Positions 32,546-44,978 of a stretch of DNA of 64,000 nt are shown one piece after another; within the stretch, counting starts at the first letter, position 1, and each line of letters starts with the position of its first letter. This DNA comes from Cladorhizidae sp. MBARI D1340-BT2 (Eukaryota; Porifera; Demospongiae; Poecilosclerida; Cladorhizidae): positions 13,597,984-13,661,983 of the forward strand of contig JAQNBH010000010.1 in NCBI GenBank assembly GCA_028752905.1, given 5' to 3'. A program made the translations under genes and the position numbers. The notes below the pieces were generated by a model. The model was not told the DNA's origin, ran no database searches, and was given only the letters and a program-made list of their open reading frames with translations.

Positions 32546-33259
32546 GAAGTATAATCATGTTACTGGCCATTTTATGTGTGTAAAATAAATAAACATCAAA
32601 TGATGTTGATAAAACAAATATTGATAAATATGTGTGAACAATTCTTGTGAACAAATCAATGAATTGTGCAGGCTGTGCTTATTATTTAATTTATTTTTTA
32701 TTTTTACAGTACTGTTGGTAAACAATAATGGTATAACAGAACCTAATTGCAAGGGCCATGCGGGCAATCCTGGTTGTAATAATAATGATCATTGTAAGTA
32801 TGTAATCATATTCATATTTGGTGGTCAAATTGATTTTACAATAATGTTTGACAACAATGCTGCTTTCAAGAAACGAATTGCAAAGAGCAATAATGCATTT
32901 CTGATTATATATATTAAAGTGTACGTGGCTGATTTAAAAAAAATTACGCTTGGAACTTAGCGACGATAGTTAAGCAATATGCATTGAGACGAAAGTTTAT
33001 CATAAAAATTAGAAAACCAACAACTAACAAAATGCATGAGGTTGTTTGCTAAGAATTCATCGTGTTGTTAACTGCTAGATGCAAGTCATATTAGTGCCAA
33101 AAGATGTTCAAGATATAGGCGGCTATGTGAGTATATTGGTAGTTGTACATACAGCTGACCAGCTGTGGTATTTTTTATGCTTCCTGTTTATAATAATGAT
33201 ATTCACAACAATGTGGTTTGTTACTAATTATAATGCCCATCACCTTATCAGCTATGATA
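32546..33259. other. No gene recognised
   Basis: Open frames at 32,634-32,960 and 33,079-33,366 lack recognisable domains and are AT-biased. Probably the remainder of the piggyBac insertion and flank of the next element. Confidence 0.4.
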
Positions 33260-33910
33260 CATGGTTGCTAGGTAGGTACTTCACTTCATCAGCCTTCTGC
33301 AGGAGAACTCCTGACTGGGGAAGGAGGAGCGCCCATGAAGGAGACTGGGTGGGCGGATGGCCCTGAGTGGAGGTCAGGAGCAAGTGTGGGTATGGGACGA
33401 CAACACCACGATGGAACGGGGGTGGCAAGATTCGGTAGGACCAGACCACAACTGGCGGACCACGGTTCATCGCAAGTTCAGACCAGATGAACGATTCGAC
33501 GTCACAGCAGCACAGAAAATGACCTAATAAGGTCACAAGAACAGAGTATAAAAGAGACGGACATTTTAGGTCATGGAGAGAGAAGAGAGCAGAGATTAGA
33601 GGTCGTTAGTGAGAGAGGTAATAACGAGGTACTAATACTCTGCCATTCTCCGTGTTATTATTATACCTGTTTATTGATTGTGCTCTGAACTGTCCAAGTA
33701 TTTGATTGTTGTGCATCTAAGTTTATTTGTAGCTAAGTCAATACAACTACTACACTTCTCTTGGTGAGAAGGGAGGATCGTGTGCGAGTAGTTCTAGTCC
33801 AGGTAGACTTTAACTAACGAGAGTTAAGGCGTGGGCTTGGGCGTCATTGGATTGCATGGAATCAGCTAAGAGAGCTGATTATTCGAGAATCTGGGAATAC
33901 GAATCCGACA
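33260..33910 (+). repeat. 5' LTR (left end approximate)
   Basis: Ends ...CCGACA at 33,910, two bases before the PBS. Contains a TATAAAAG box. The left end (expected TG) is not determined because no second LTR is present for comparison. Confidence 0.55.
33547..33554 (+). promoter_or_regulatory. LTR TATA box TATAAAAG
   Basis: Perfect TATA box about 360 bases before the LTR's 3' end, in the right place for a U3 promoter. Confidence 0.6.
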
Positions 33911-33912
33911 AG

Positions 33913-33930
33913 TGGTGTCAGAAGTGGGAT
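33913..33930 (+). promoter_or_regulatory. Primer-binding site, tRNA-Leu type
   Basis: TGGTGTCAGAAGTGGGAT is complementary to a tRNA 3' end of the form ATCCCACTTCTGACACCA. That matches the acceptor and T-arm of leucine tRNAs (acceptor GTCAG... / ...CTGAC). Confidence 0.65.
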
Positions 33931-34346
33931 CCCATGGCTAAGTAAGAGAGACTTAGTGGGTTGGTATCTGGAAGCTAAGTAATCTAGAGAGATTCTTATT
34001 GTGTGTAGACCTAAGGTATGAGGTCGCATTGTTGTATTATCAGGCCTAAGGTGAGGGGTGCTGATTGTTACGGGTTTGGATAAGACACCCAAAGAAGTGG
34101 TGAATAGTGCTGGGAGAGGTACTATTTTGTTCTTACTTTCTGTTGACTTATCATTGCCTGTAAGTAGCAGAGAACGGCTTGAGTTATCAAACTTTGAAGC
34201 CTGAAAACCAACTCTGACCTAGGGTGTTATTGAGTGTTCTGGTTTTGTTTTTCTTTAATTCTGTTTTAGTCTCTCGAGGCAAGTGCATATTTCAGTTCTT
34301 ATAATCATTAGGTGATATTTTGTTATCATATCTGTTTTGCAGTTGC

Positions 34347-35330
34347 ATGGGAAAAATGTCACGTCGGCCGGGAGAGGATAGACAGTTGAGAAGTGATGAT
34401 GACAGGGAGACCGCAGAGAGACAGGGGAAGCTCGACCGTTTCATGGATCGGTGGGTCGAGATGGAACAGCAGAGAGCTGCAAGGGTGGACAAACAAAGAG
34501 AGGAGGACAGAGCGGAAGCAGCAGCCCAGCAACAACGGTAGTTTCATGCTCTGCAGGATGCAGCTGCCAGACCTCTTCCTCCACCTGTGGCCCCACAACC
34601 CCCCAAAATAACATTGCAGAAATTCCAAGAAGTGGTGGATGATATGCAAGCCTACCTGTAAATGTTCCAGATGATGGCTATAGCAGGAAGATGGCCGAGG
34701 GGAGAGTGGCCCCTCCATCTCCGGAGTTCACTGGCGGGAGCAGGCTTGATGGCTGTAGCAACGTTGTCACCAGCTGACCAGGGAGATTATGACCGGGTCA
34801 AGACAACCCTACTCCAGACATACCAAATCACTGTGGAGACCTCCCGACGCAAGGCCTTCGAGACATCCTTTGAAGCAACCAAACCGGATGTGTGGCTAAG
34901 AAAAAAACAACAACATTTCAAACAATGGTAGGTCAACCACCAGAGACTGCAGTGTTGATAGAGATCACACTACAGCGATTGCCTCGTTGGTTGGAAGGAG
35001 AGATGAGGAATCTCAACTGCCAAACTTATGACCAACTCACCGAGTCTGTGGTGCGTCACCTTAACAACATGAGGTCCGACAGAGTGTTCGGGGGGGGGGA
35101 GAGTTAGACCAAGGGAAGGGCCTAACACTCCACCGCTCCGACAGGGAAGTACATCTACTCGCCCTGGGAACACCCCATTCCGTACACCACCTCCACCAAC
35201 CAAGGGAAACTCGTTCCGACCAAAGCTGGATCCAGGTATGCCCCCTCCGACTGACCAACTCGGAGCGATGTCAGTCAAGTCGAGTGCTTCCTGTATGGTC
35301 ACAAGGGACACCTGAGACGGGACTGCAGAG
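34347..35330 (+). pseudogene. Gag with SCAN-like capsid and damaged zinc knuckle
   Basis: Starts MGKMSRRPGEDRQL and continues as a charged coiled-coil-like stretch. In-frame TAG at 34,539 and TAA at 34,659 interrupt it. Capsid blocks are WPLHLRSSLAGAGLMAVA, DYDRVKTTLLQTYQITVE and, after a frame change near 34,925, LPRWLEGEMRNLNCQTYDQL, resembling the SCAN-related capsid of Gmr1-type elements. The knuckle at 35,285-35,323 reads CFLYGHKGHLRRDC: the second Cys is Tyr (TAT), so zinc binding is lost. Confidence 0.7.
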
Positions 35331-35339
35331 TGAGGATGG

Positions 35340-35650
35340 AAGAAGCTCATTTTGGGAGCAAGACACCAATCAGGTCGAACTTACCTTGGTGGATGGAGGA
35401 AGATGATCAACAACAAAACAGTCACTGCCCTACTCGACACCGGATGTTCAAAGACAATGGTTCATCCAAGGTGTCTTGGGTCGAAGAGATTGGGGTAGAA
35501 GATCCCCTACGTCACGGCTAGTGCAAAGAAGACATGGTTTCCAGCGGCAAAAATCTGTCTTCAGATCAGGGGAAAGACATGTGAGTTAGCAGTTGGTATT
35601 TCTAAACATTTGAATGTTGACATGCTGCTAGGCGGAGATGTACCACGTTC
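35340..35650 (+). pseudogene. Retropepsin-like protease remnant
   Basis: The active-site motif ALLDTGCSKTMVH (Asp codon at 35,436-35,438) and a downstream L-L-G-G-D-V-P flap/C-terminal motif (about 35,628-35,645) are readable in different frames. Aspartic protease normally cleaves Gag-Pol. Frame changes inactivate it. Confidence 0.65.
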
Positions 35651-35969
35651 TAAAACAGGCAATTGAAAAAGAAGAAAGGAGTGAGGAGAGTGAACTTACG
35701 GGCGTGGTGGAGGGGGCTGAAGCGCTGGTCAGCACCAGGGCCTAAGAGAGAGTAGCAAAGGAGAGAGGAGTTGGGAGAAGTGGCACAGAAGGCAGATGAA
35801 GGGGTGATTCATGAGCTGGAAGAAGACAAAGAGGAGGAATCAGAGGAGAAACTGGAGCAGCTATTCGACTTCTCTGATGACCTGTTCCTGACCGCCCCGA
35901 TTCAATCAGAACAGAAGCAGCATACTGATGGGGAGGACCAGACGACATTGGAACTGATCTCTCCAAGTT

Positions 35970-37170
35970 AACTCCATACTCTCCAATTACTCGATCCAAC
36001 ACTAGAAGGATGGCGGAAGCAGGCGGTCGAGAATGGTGATGATGAAGTGACATGGTCAGATGGAATCCTGGTCAAGAAGGCGAGTATGACAGGTGAGGTA
36101 GAACGTGTAGTTGTCCCCCTGTCGTGTAGGCGAGAAGTGCTGAGGATGACACACAGCTCACCCATCGCGGGACACTTTGGTGAAGTAAGGATGCTGGACA
36201 CTCTACAGCAGAGGGTGGCATGGCCTCGAATGACTGGTGACGTAAAGGAGGCATAGCACTCTTGCCCTGAGTGTCAGCTAGCCGCCCCTGCGATATTAAA
36301 GAGGGCCCCACTACGTCCTCTTCCGGTTATGACAGTTCCCTTTAGTCGCGTGGCAATGGATATCTTTGGTCCTCTAAAAAGGACAAAGAATGGTAAGAAA
36401 TACGTGCTAGTAATCATGGATTACGCCACCAAGTGGCCAGAGGCATTTCCTCTTTCTAATGTCACCACTGAGTCTGTTGTTGAATGCTTGGTAGAAGTCA
36501 CCTCTAGGCTAGGCATACCTGGAGAGATTTTGACAGACAACGGGCATCTTAGCTGATGCAACAATTCTATTCTCTCACTGGCATCCACCACATACGTACT
36601 TCCCCATACCATCCCCAAATGGATGGTATGGTGGAAAGGTTTAATTCAACATTAAAACGGCTGCTCCGAAAATTGACGCAGAAAAATCATATGAAATGGG
36701 ATATGTGCTTACCATGTGTGCTGTGGGCGTATAGGGGAAGCACACACAAGTCCACAGGCTACTCTCCTTACGAGTTGTTGTACGGTCGGAAGATGGACAC
36801 TCCTCTGGACGAGCTGGTACAACAGTCGACCAGGAAGGAGAAAGAAGGTGACGTGGAGGTCAAAGAGTACCTCTGACTGTTGAGAGACAAGATGGTCTTG
36901 GTACGGGAGTTGGCGGCGTCGACTGAGAAGAAGGCAAAGGACAAACACAAGGTGTATCACGATCAGAAGGCAACTCAGCGTACGTTTGAACAAGGTGACT
37001 AGGTTCTAGCTTTCCAACCTAGAAAGCAGGATAAGCCTTTGAGTGAGTGGCGAGGTCCGTATCAGATTGTGCAATGTACCTTACAAGTTAGACCTAGGAC
37101 AGGGGAGGAACCAGTACCGAACCTTTCACATGAATGGGCTGAAGGAATGGAAAACCCCGACAGCGTCAGT
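35970..37170 (+). pseudogene. Integrase (H2C2, DDE core, C-terminal domain)
   Basis: H2C2 finger: HSSPIAGHFG near 36,150, and a C-P-E-C pair near 36,263, preceded by a TAG (about 36,254). DDE core: MDIFGPL with Asp at 36,359-36,361, LTDNG with Asp at 36,536-36,538, and MVERFNSTLKRLL with Glu at 36,634-36,636. A TGA and a frameshift lie between the second and third. Then STGYSPYELLYGR, the W-R-G-P-Y-Q-I C-terminal (GPY/F) motif near 37,050, and its tail FHMNGLKEW in a shifted frame. All catalytic residues survive but the frame is broken. Confidence 0.8.
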
Positions 37171-37447
37171 GTTTCTCTCTGTGGGAGGCGAGGAAGGAGA
37201 AGCTGAGGGCAGAGAGTTGGAAGAAGACCAGGAGAACGTGTCTGAATTGACAGAGGAACAACAGCAAGAAATGACGGAACTGAAGGAAGACTTTCAGGAC
37301 ATCATCAATCATTTACCTGGGAGAACAACCCTGGTGGAACATCACATCGAGACTGGTTATGTGAGTCCTGTGAGGTTGCCCCCATACAGATTGCCCAATA
37401 CCTCCTATGAGTCCTTGAGAAAAGAAATTAATGGAGAACCAGATTAG
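37043..37447 (+). pseudogene. Integrase tail fused to RT N-terminus in one frame
   Basis: One open frame of 134 codons. It starts with the integrase C-terminal tail (YKLDLGQGRNQYRTFHMNGL), passes through an acidic linker (about residues 50-95), and ends with the RT entry segment HHIETGYVSPVRLPPYRLPN then E-S-L-R-K-E-I. This is the direct evidence that RT follows integrase without a gap. The sequence is cut at the ATT microsatellite. Confidence 0.8.
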
Positions 37448-37466
37448 TGATGGTGCTAGGCCCCAC

Positions 37467-37990
<524 letters not shown>

Positions 37991-38229
37991 TTATTATTAT
38001 TTATTTATATATTGTTTACTTAATGTGTTTTTGTTGTTGTTGTGTTGTTGTGTTTGTTTGCTTTCTTGTTTATTTTACTTTATTTATTTGTTTATGTTTA
38101 TTTGCTTGCTTTTTTGTTTGTTTATATTTACATCCTGTGCACGTGAGAGTCGTGTGTGCGGTCACGTTTTGCGTGTGCCGGTTCACGTGCTGGGCGCGTG
38201 TAGTGTCACTTGGTTGGAGCTACAGGGGT

Positions 38230-39031
38230 ATACAACCTTACGCGGGCTTTATCGTCCTGAGAAGGCTAGAAGAAACGTTGAGTCAATTGAGAGCTCATTG
38301 AGAGTTTATTTAAGGGAAACCTGCAGTAGCAATACCCAGAAATTAGTGAGATGGCTACGAGAAGATTTGACACGGAAGGTGTTTAGCGTGAGATGCCGAT
38401 GAGGAAATTCTACCAACAATTAAGTATGAAACCTCATATTAAGACCAGGGAAGGGTACAGGATAGCGGAGAGAGCCAGCAAAGCGTTCCATCAGAGAGAA
38501 TTCGCCAGTCCTACAGAAAAAGCAGTGCCTTAACAGCTGAGCGAGTGTGAAGCTCAACTGGAACCAGCACTGGGAAATGACTATCAGAGGATTCAGGCCC
38601 TTTGTAGGGGAACAGCAGAGAAGACCCACAGCAAGTCCAAGCAGAAACATCAAAAGAAGCTGGAGACACTTTTGGAGACAAGGAGATCGAAGTTTCAACC
38701 CCAAGACTTGAACAGATGGCTGGTAAATCTGACAGAAAAGAACCTTTCTCCAGCTCAGGAAGAAGTGCTTGCTTTGGGTCTTAACTGATGTCCCTGCTTC
38801 AAAGAGTCTACCTCTGATGGATACTATAGCTGCAGTGGAAGAGATAGTCAGTAAGCTGGAGTATAACAAGGCATATGAGCTTTCAGGAAGAATATGGGGA
38901 ATTTTGAGAAGAGCAAGAAAACCGAAGGACAACCTGATGAAGGAACAGAGAAAAGCTGAGGAAGATGGAAGAGCTTGTAATCTTACCAGCAGACAAAGAG
39001 AAGACAACACTTCCGATGTCAAAGGCAGGTA
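38230..39031 (+). pseudogene. Penelope-like element N-terminal region
   Basis: Blocks typical of Penelope-like ORFs in order: WLVNLTEKNLSPAQEEVLAL (about 38,717-38,776), DTIAAVEE, GILRRARKPKDNL (about 38,900-38,940), and in a neighbouring frame ILPADKEKTT (about 38,980-39,010), the start of the RT domain. In-frame stops (for example TAA near 38,532 and TGA near 38,786) and frame changes are present. It is cut by the foldback element at 39,032. RT core and GIY-YIG endonuclease are absent. Upstream, CCTGAGAAGGCTAGAAGAAA (38,255-38,274) resembles the dispersed repeat family in the receptor introns. Confidence 0.7.
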
Positions 39032-39501
39032 CAGCCTGACATCTGATGGCAGCGGTGACTGGTAGCATGTTTTATGAATGAGACTAGGGAGTTACATCTT
39101 GAGAGAGACTAGAGTTATGATGGCACTGCAAGATTTGCTACATATTCTGATTCAACTGCAGCAATAACAAACTGAACACTGAAATCACCTGGGCAATACC
39201 AAGGCCAAGGAGTGGCATAAATGAACTACAGGCACATTAATGTGATGACATCACCTGAGCCATGATGAACAGCTGGTTCTACTTATTAACAAACGGTAAC
39301 AGAGAATCATTCTAAGCCGACACTCTCTGCCGTGCCTCAAATCATTTCAGGAGAGTGACAACATACATGTCCTTGTAGCACTATTTGAGCAACACATGAT
39401 CACTTACAAGTGAAGGAAGAGCAGTGGACATCACAACTTCATGCCCTAGTCTCATTCATCAAACATGCTACCAGTCACCGCTGCCACCAGATGTTAGGCT
39501 G
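39032..39501. mobile_element. 470-bp foldback/MITE with 58-bp TIRs
   Basis: Left arm 39,032-39,089 (starts CAGCCTGACATCTG) and right arm 39,444-39,501 are inverted copies matching at 55 of 58 positions. The interior shows no coding domain. It interrupts the Penelope-like reading frame, so it inserted later. A target-site duplication was not evident. Confidence 0.8.
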
Positions 39502-40040
39502 ATAGAAGAGTTCGTTTTGTATAATGAAGTGGTCCCAATGAATGATGTTTATAATGTTCAAGTCACACACTCAGTATAACATAATAGATGTCTCAAACAA
39601 TAAGAACTTTTGTTTATACTCTCGCATTTGTATATATAGCCTGCCAAAAATGGCTCATAAATTACCGACAAAATATACATCTCAATTGCACATGCAAGCA
39701 ATCAAAATTACTATACATGTACTTAATGTGACTGTGTATGCATGGTATGTTCTACAATACTCTACCTAGCTAACATCAATTAGTGTGCAAGATGTTCTTT
39801 CATATCAGGGTTGACTTCTCTGAAAACTCTCCTTCCTTCTGGGGATGGTAATATCATCCATTTAAGGCTTATCTGGAGGGACCGTCGGCATTGCTGTTGG
39901 TCACACCATTTTGATGCTTTTGATGCCTTTTCTCAAATTGAAGAGTTGGACTGTCAGCGATCATCTTATCAATCTCCCATATGCACTTATTTTTGTCTGC
40001 ATATATTGCAGTGATGGTGGTCTGTTTCAATGAGGGAGTT
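39502..40040. other. No gene recognised
   Basis: AT-rich, with short frames at 39,542-39,769 and 39,811-40,014 that show no domain. May be 5' non-coding sequence of the LTR element that follows. Confidence 0.4.
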
Positions 40041-40059
40041 TGTTAATGTAAGGTAAACT

Positions 40060-40860
40060 GCAGTAGTTTTGGCCTTACCAGAAGCTCAATCAGAACAGTA
40101 TGAGTTAGTGAATGAGGCCATTCAACAGCAGCTCAAAATAACTAATAATACTTAATCATAAATGCTGGTGGAGGCAACATGTAAGTTGAAAAAGCAGTCA
40201 CACAGTGGCAGGGATGTAGATGGACGAAAGTGCCTGTCGGAGAGCAAAAAAGTAGGTGAATGCAATGGAGTATTCTTAGAGAACATCCCAGACAGATGCC
40301 CCCAAGGGAACATAGCCCATTCACTGTAAGGAAGGTAGGTGAGTTAGCCAACAACCTGGACCACTCAATACATACATGACCACAATGTTGGAAGGCAGAG
40401 AAAAAGAAGTCATAGCAAAATCCTACATTTGGAATGTTAGATATGCCTCAGAAGTTTCGTTCAACCATAGACAGAAGTGGTAGGGAACAGAGTCAGCACA
40501 AAATCAAAGTATTTTTGTTCAGGCCAAGAACCCCTTTTCTTCAATCATAGAGTGGGTCACATGGGAGCTTACTGTTCCAAAAATATTTACAAATGTAAAC
40601 TGGGATCATGAGACAAGCAGAACTACTGGAGTGTTCCAAGAAAAATTGAAGCTGAACTCCAGAGTGCAGCACCATCTGTTCAACTCAGAGGTAGTCAGAA
40701 TATACAGGAGAGCTCTTCGCCATCAGAGTATCAAGTGGCCAGATGGTACAAGTCCTAATGGTCATGGTAATGCTCCTCCTGGTCAGATATACCTTTGGAC
40801 AAGGTTGGGACGATGAATGAAGGGCATGCAGAAGAAGTGCTCCCTGTAAGTGACCAACCA
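40060..40860 (+). pseudogene. Possible Gag remnant
   Basis: Weak evidence: a L-P-E-A-Q-S-E-Q-Y-E-L segment near 40,075 and a G-H-M-G-A-Y-C zinc-knuckle tail at about 40,552-40,570 whose first two Cys are missing. Many stops. Assigned mainly from position upstream of integrase. Confidence 0.35.
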
Positions 40861-41369
40861 GTTTTCAACACTCTTACTTATTAGGCAGCTTCTGCAAGGG
40901 AGGAAGCTACAAAGGAGGTGTTAGAAGTACCGACAACAACAACCCCAACTCAAGCAGAAGGACTGACAGAAAGAAGATGATGTAGCCACAAGTATAATAT
41001 CTTAAAAGAGTTTCAAACTCAAAACCTGAAGTCTCCTATTCAATCACTTGAATCACAAAAACTGGCAGGTGCATTATATACAAGACATTGGACATAAAAA
41101 AATATTAAGATCAAAGCTAACAAAAATGTAATTACAAAGTCAAACATGATATCATGCCTATAGATCATCATGATTCACAGAGTAAATTAGTCTCATACTT
41201 AAAATTTGTAACATACTACATTACTACAAAAGTACCTCTGGGGGCGTGGTGTTGAATTTCGACAATTATCTGTTTGCTGTGACCTTGCAAAAAATTAGGC
41301 AAACCAGAAACCAGAAAAGAGAGGCAGCCAGTCAGTTAGCAGGCAAATTTAAGGCAGCCTAGTGCACTG
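40861..41369. other. No domain recognised (protease expected here)
   Basis: Lies between the possible Gag and integrase. No D-T-G protease motif was found, so it is deleted or too decayed. Confidence 0.4.
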
Positions 41370-41895
41370 ACACATCAGTTAAGATGGCATGGAGACTGGT
41401 AGAATACGAAAATTCCAGCTATATTCAAGAGGGAGGTCTGCTACCATATGAGCAGTGACCTCTTGTGTGTGGAGATTTGCCAGCTCATGCTGCCCAGGAA
41501 CAAGAGACAAGAAGTCATTATGATAGCCCACTGCATTCCAATGGTGGGGCACTTGGGGAGAAAAGTGGAAGACACAAGGACTACCACAGAATTTTTCTCT
41601 CTCCAGGAATTAAGCCTGCAGGAGTTGTGGGTAGTGCCAGAAGGACAGGTATGAAGTACAACAACACAGCACCACTATCTGGGCTGGTGGTCAATGAGCC
41701 ATTCAGTCGGATGGTGATTGACATTGTCAGGTCCCTGTTGAGGATGAAAAGTAGGAATAAGTATATGCTAACTCTAGTGCACTACAGGACAAAGTACCAC
41801 GATGCATTACCCCTCCAAAATAGAGATGCCATGATAGAGGTAGAGGCTTTGATGGACATTTTTTCCAGTGTTGGAGTACTTCAGATGTTCTGACT
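41370..41895 (+). pseudogene. Integrase, first part (H2C2 and start of DDE core)
   Basis: Contains the GHLG-type finger region (about 41,520-41,560) and then, in another frame, VVNEPFSRMVIDIVRSLL (first catalytic Asp) and NKYMLTLVHYRTKYHDALPL, reaching V-G-V-L-Q-M-F just before the point where L-T-D should follow. The core is interrupted there by the hAT insertion. Confidence 0.7.
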
Positions 41896-42183
41896 GGACA
41901 CATAGACGTAGGAGCCGCAACGGCAATTGCCGTATAGGTTTGGACCGAACACGCCCCCTTCACGAAAACCACACCTTTTTTTAATTTTAATTTTTTAATT
42001 TTTTTAAATTTTATTTATTATTATTATTTTTACTTCACAGTATCATATAATTGAGACAATTGAGGTGAGACATGAATAGAAGTACACTGAAGGACAACTA
42101 GCCTACCTATGTGCCTAGTAGCAATGGATAAAAATTATTAAATTAATATTTAATTAAAGATAGTCAGAGTTCGTCTTTTCAGC

Positions 42184-44409
42184 ATGGCTTCCAGGTTACC
42201 CAATTGTCCTAACCTTCCCGATCATCCAACTCAACCAACTAACTTTAGTTTTCCTAAGCGATCTTTCGGCCGAACCAATATCTCTTATCACTCTTTTCAG
42301 AGCGCTTGGTTCAACCAATGGAAATGGCTTCACTACGAGACATGGTTTATTGTTTCACGTGTGTGCAAGCAATCCAAACAGGTAAGATACAGTCGGGCAG
42401 CTTCCGCTAGTAAGCCTAGCTGCCACTCATATTGGCAGCAATCATTCCATATTTCACAGCTAGTATATATTTTAGGTAAACTAAAGATGATAGGGGGACT
42501 CAACCTTTTTGTCTGGGTTCAGTAACTGGAAGGATAGAACTCGATGTTTCAACAAACATGAGAGCACAAAATCTCATAAAGCAGCTACCGATTTAGTGAT
42601 CACTATACCAGGTACGACTAGTGATGTTGGAAGTATGTTATCTTCTCAACATGCTTTGCAAAAAGCCGTGAACAGAGAGTACCTTATCAAGATAGCTCAG
42701 AATATTCAATTCCTAGCTAGACAAGGAATAGCTTTTCGTGGTGCTGGTGATGAAGTTGACAGTAACTTCATGCAATTAATGCATCTTCGTGCATTGGACG
42801 ATCCTGCAATATCGGCCATGTTAATTAAGTAAGAAAACTGATAAATAAATATACTAGTCCCCAAATACAAAATGAAGTTATTAAAATAATGGCATTACAT
42901 ATTATAGCCAGTTCTATCCAGCAAGCCAAGTATTTTGCCCTGATGGCTGATGAAGTGTCGGATGCATCCAATAAGGAGCAATTCGTTATTTGCTTTCGGT
43001 GGGTTGATGATGATTTTCAACCCCATGAAGACTTCTATGGCCTTGACCATGTTGAGTCCATAAAAGCAGATGTCTTGGTTGTAGTTTGAAGGATGCGATG
43101 TGTCGTATGAATCTTAGCATTCATAACTGTCGTGCTCAATGCTATGATGGCGCAAACATGTGTGGTATAAGGGGTGGGACTTCTACTCAAATTTGTGGAG
43201 AAGAGTCACGAGCCCATTGCTATGGTCATGCTTTAAATTTAGCTGCTGGAGATACCATCAAGAATAATCAAATTCTGAACTAGATACTACTTTTGAAATA
43301 TCTAAACTGCTTAAATACTCACCTCGGTGAGAAGGCTTGTTTAACAAGATTAAAGCAGAAATTAGTCCTGGAACAACTGGTTTTAGAACCCTCTGTCCCA
43401 CTAGGTGGACAGTCAGTCACTGCGCAGCATCATTTCCAATTATGATGTTGTTCAGGCAGTTTGGGAAGAAGCTCTTGATATAGCTAGGGATTCGGAAACC
43501 CGTGCTCGGTTAATTGGTGTTAAATATAGCATGTCCACTTTTCAATATTTGTTTGGTGTAGTGCTTGGTGAGTTAATCCTTAAACATATACTGTATACAG
43601 ATAATTTAAGTAAAACTTTTACAAAAACCCTCTTTAAGTGCCTCAGAAGGTCAAGAATTAGCCATGCTTACACGAAAAACCTTGCAAAGTCTTCAGAGTG
43701 AGGAACTCCTTTTTGACTTGTTTTGGTTGAAGGTTATTTCTTTACAAGAAAAATTGGAGGTTAGCGACCCTGTTCTACCCAGGAGGAGGAAAACTCCAGT
43801 TAGACTCAGCACTGGCAGTGGTGAAGTGTGTCATCCAACTGAACCTAAGGATCTATTGAGGCAGCATTACTTTGAATGTCTTGATTTCATTATAGCATTC
43901 ATAAAAGAACGGTTTGATCACCTAGCTATCACACTCTGACAAAACTTGAGAACCTTCTTCTGAAATCTGCAAGGGGCAAGGGGAGTGGACTATAGCGACG
44001 AGTTAAAGTTTGTGGAATTTTACCACGATGACTTCAATGAGTCTAGTCTAGCTATATACCAGTACAGCAATGGGAATCACCAGAAGTGAGCATTCTCTCT
44101 CTGACATCATCAAGTACTTGAAGACTCTTTCTCCTGTCGAGCGAAGTTTCATGTCTGAGGTATGTACTTTAGTTAAATTGCTTTTAGTTACTCCTGCAAC
44201 CAATGCTGTGAGTGAAAGATGCTGTGAGTGAAAGAAGTGCTTCAGGCTTGCGTCGAGTCAAGACCTACTTGCGTTCAACAATGACCTCAATAATTTAATG
44301 GTAATTCATGTACACAAGGAGAGGACCGATGAACTTAACTTGAAATCATGCCTTAATGAGTTTGTTGCAGAAAGTGAGCACAGAAGTGGAATCTTCGGAC
44401 AATTTTAAA
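42184..44409 (+). pseudogene. hAT transposase (TTF/ZMYM1-like, hAT-C) pseudogene
   Basis: A full-length but decayed transposase. N-terminal TTF-type region: QPTNFSFPKRSFGRTNISY and W-F-N-Q-W-K-W-L-H-Y, then GFSNWKDRTRCFNKHESTKS. Middle: FLARQGIAFRG, DSNFMQL and the catalytic-core block FALMADEVSDASNKEQFVIC, HNCRAQCYDGAN and HCYGHALNLAAGDTIK. C-terminal: LPRRRKTP, HYFECLDF and a hAT dimerisation tail (LLVTPATNAVSE, about 44,185-44,216). At least six frame breaks or stops. A cluster of Lys/Pro/Ser before 42,480 may be intronic. Confidence 0.8.
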
Positions 44410-44659
44410 TTTGAAACACCTGTTTAATTGTCATATATATAGTAACATTGTCATGTAATATAATAAGTGAAGTTCCTTAAGTAAATTCTCCTCAATATGT
44501 ATAGTACTTTATAGGGCCCACAATTTCAGTGCTGGATGGTCACACAGAGACATCATTATAACAGTAAAACATACATTTAATTATCAATATACACCATAAT
44601 TATACGACTGTGGCAACCAGTAGCAGGTTTTCATATAGGGGGGTGGAGTCCTGCGTTAT

Positions 44660-44978
44660 CCCCCCCCCCCCACCCACAAAACAACAACAACTCGGATCCC
44701 GATCCCACCCCCAAATATAATAATAAAACACATCTCACACCCCAAACTTATTCTGTAATATTTCTTTGGCATAACAGTCATAGCCAAGTTAAAATTCAAG
44801 CAATTTTGAGATTGTAAAAAGTGGGAACCTTCCCCCGGATCCCCCTACCCTTGAATACCCTGCACAGTCTGCCAATTAGGTACACATTTTTCCTCCCCCC
44901 CCCCCCCCCCCCCCGAATCCCTCTATATCCTGTTATTATTCATGAGAGTGATTAATATATATTTCAGAATCAAACATC

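Larger units (their letters stand above)
33260..37447 (+). mobile_element. LTR retrotransposon with integrase before RT (Gmr1-like)
   Basis: In order: 5' LTR with TATA box, PBS for a Leu tRNA, Gag with a SCAN-like capsid and zinc knuckle, aspartic protease, integrase, and then the RT N-terminus. Ordinary Ty3/gypsy elements have RT and RNase H before integrase. Integrase first is the hallmark of the Gmr1-type lineage, whose Gag is also related to SCAN domains. The element stops inside the first RT block at 37,447, where an ATT microsatellite starts. RT palm, RNase H and 3' LTR are missing. Multiple stops and frameshifts make it inactive. Confidence 0.75.

Noticed and set aside
33079..33366. 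95-codon hydrophobic frame before the LTR
   Set aside because: AT-biased composition, runs into LTR sequence, and has no recognisable family.
33913..33930. tRNA gene
   Set aside because: Only the 3' tRNA-complementary segment is present, next to an LTR end, so it is a primer-binding site.
34359..34718. Ser/Leu-rich minus-strand frame of 119 codons
   Set aside because: Antisense shadow of the Gag region.
38420..39022. 200-codon minus-strand open frame
   Set aside because: It is the antisense of the Penelope-like sense blocks, which have clear family motifs. The antisense protein shows none.
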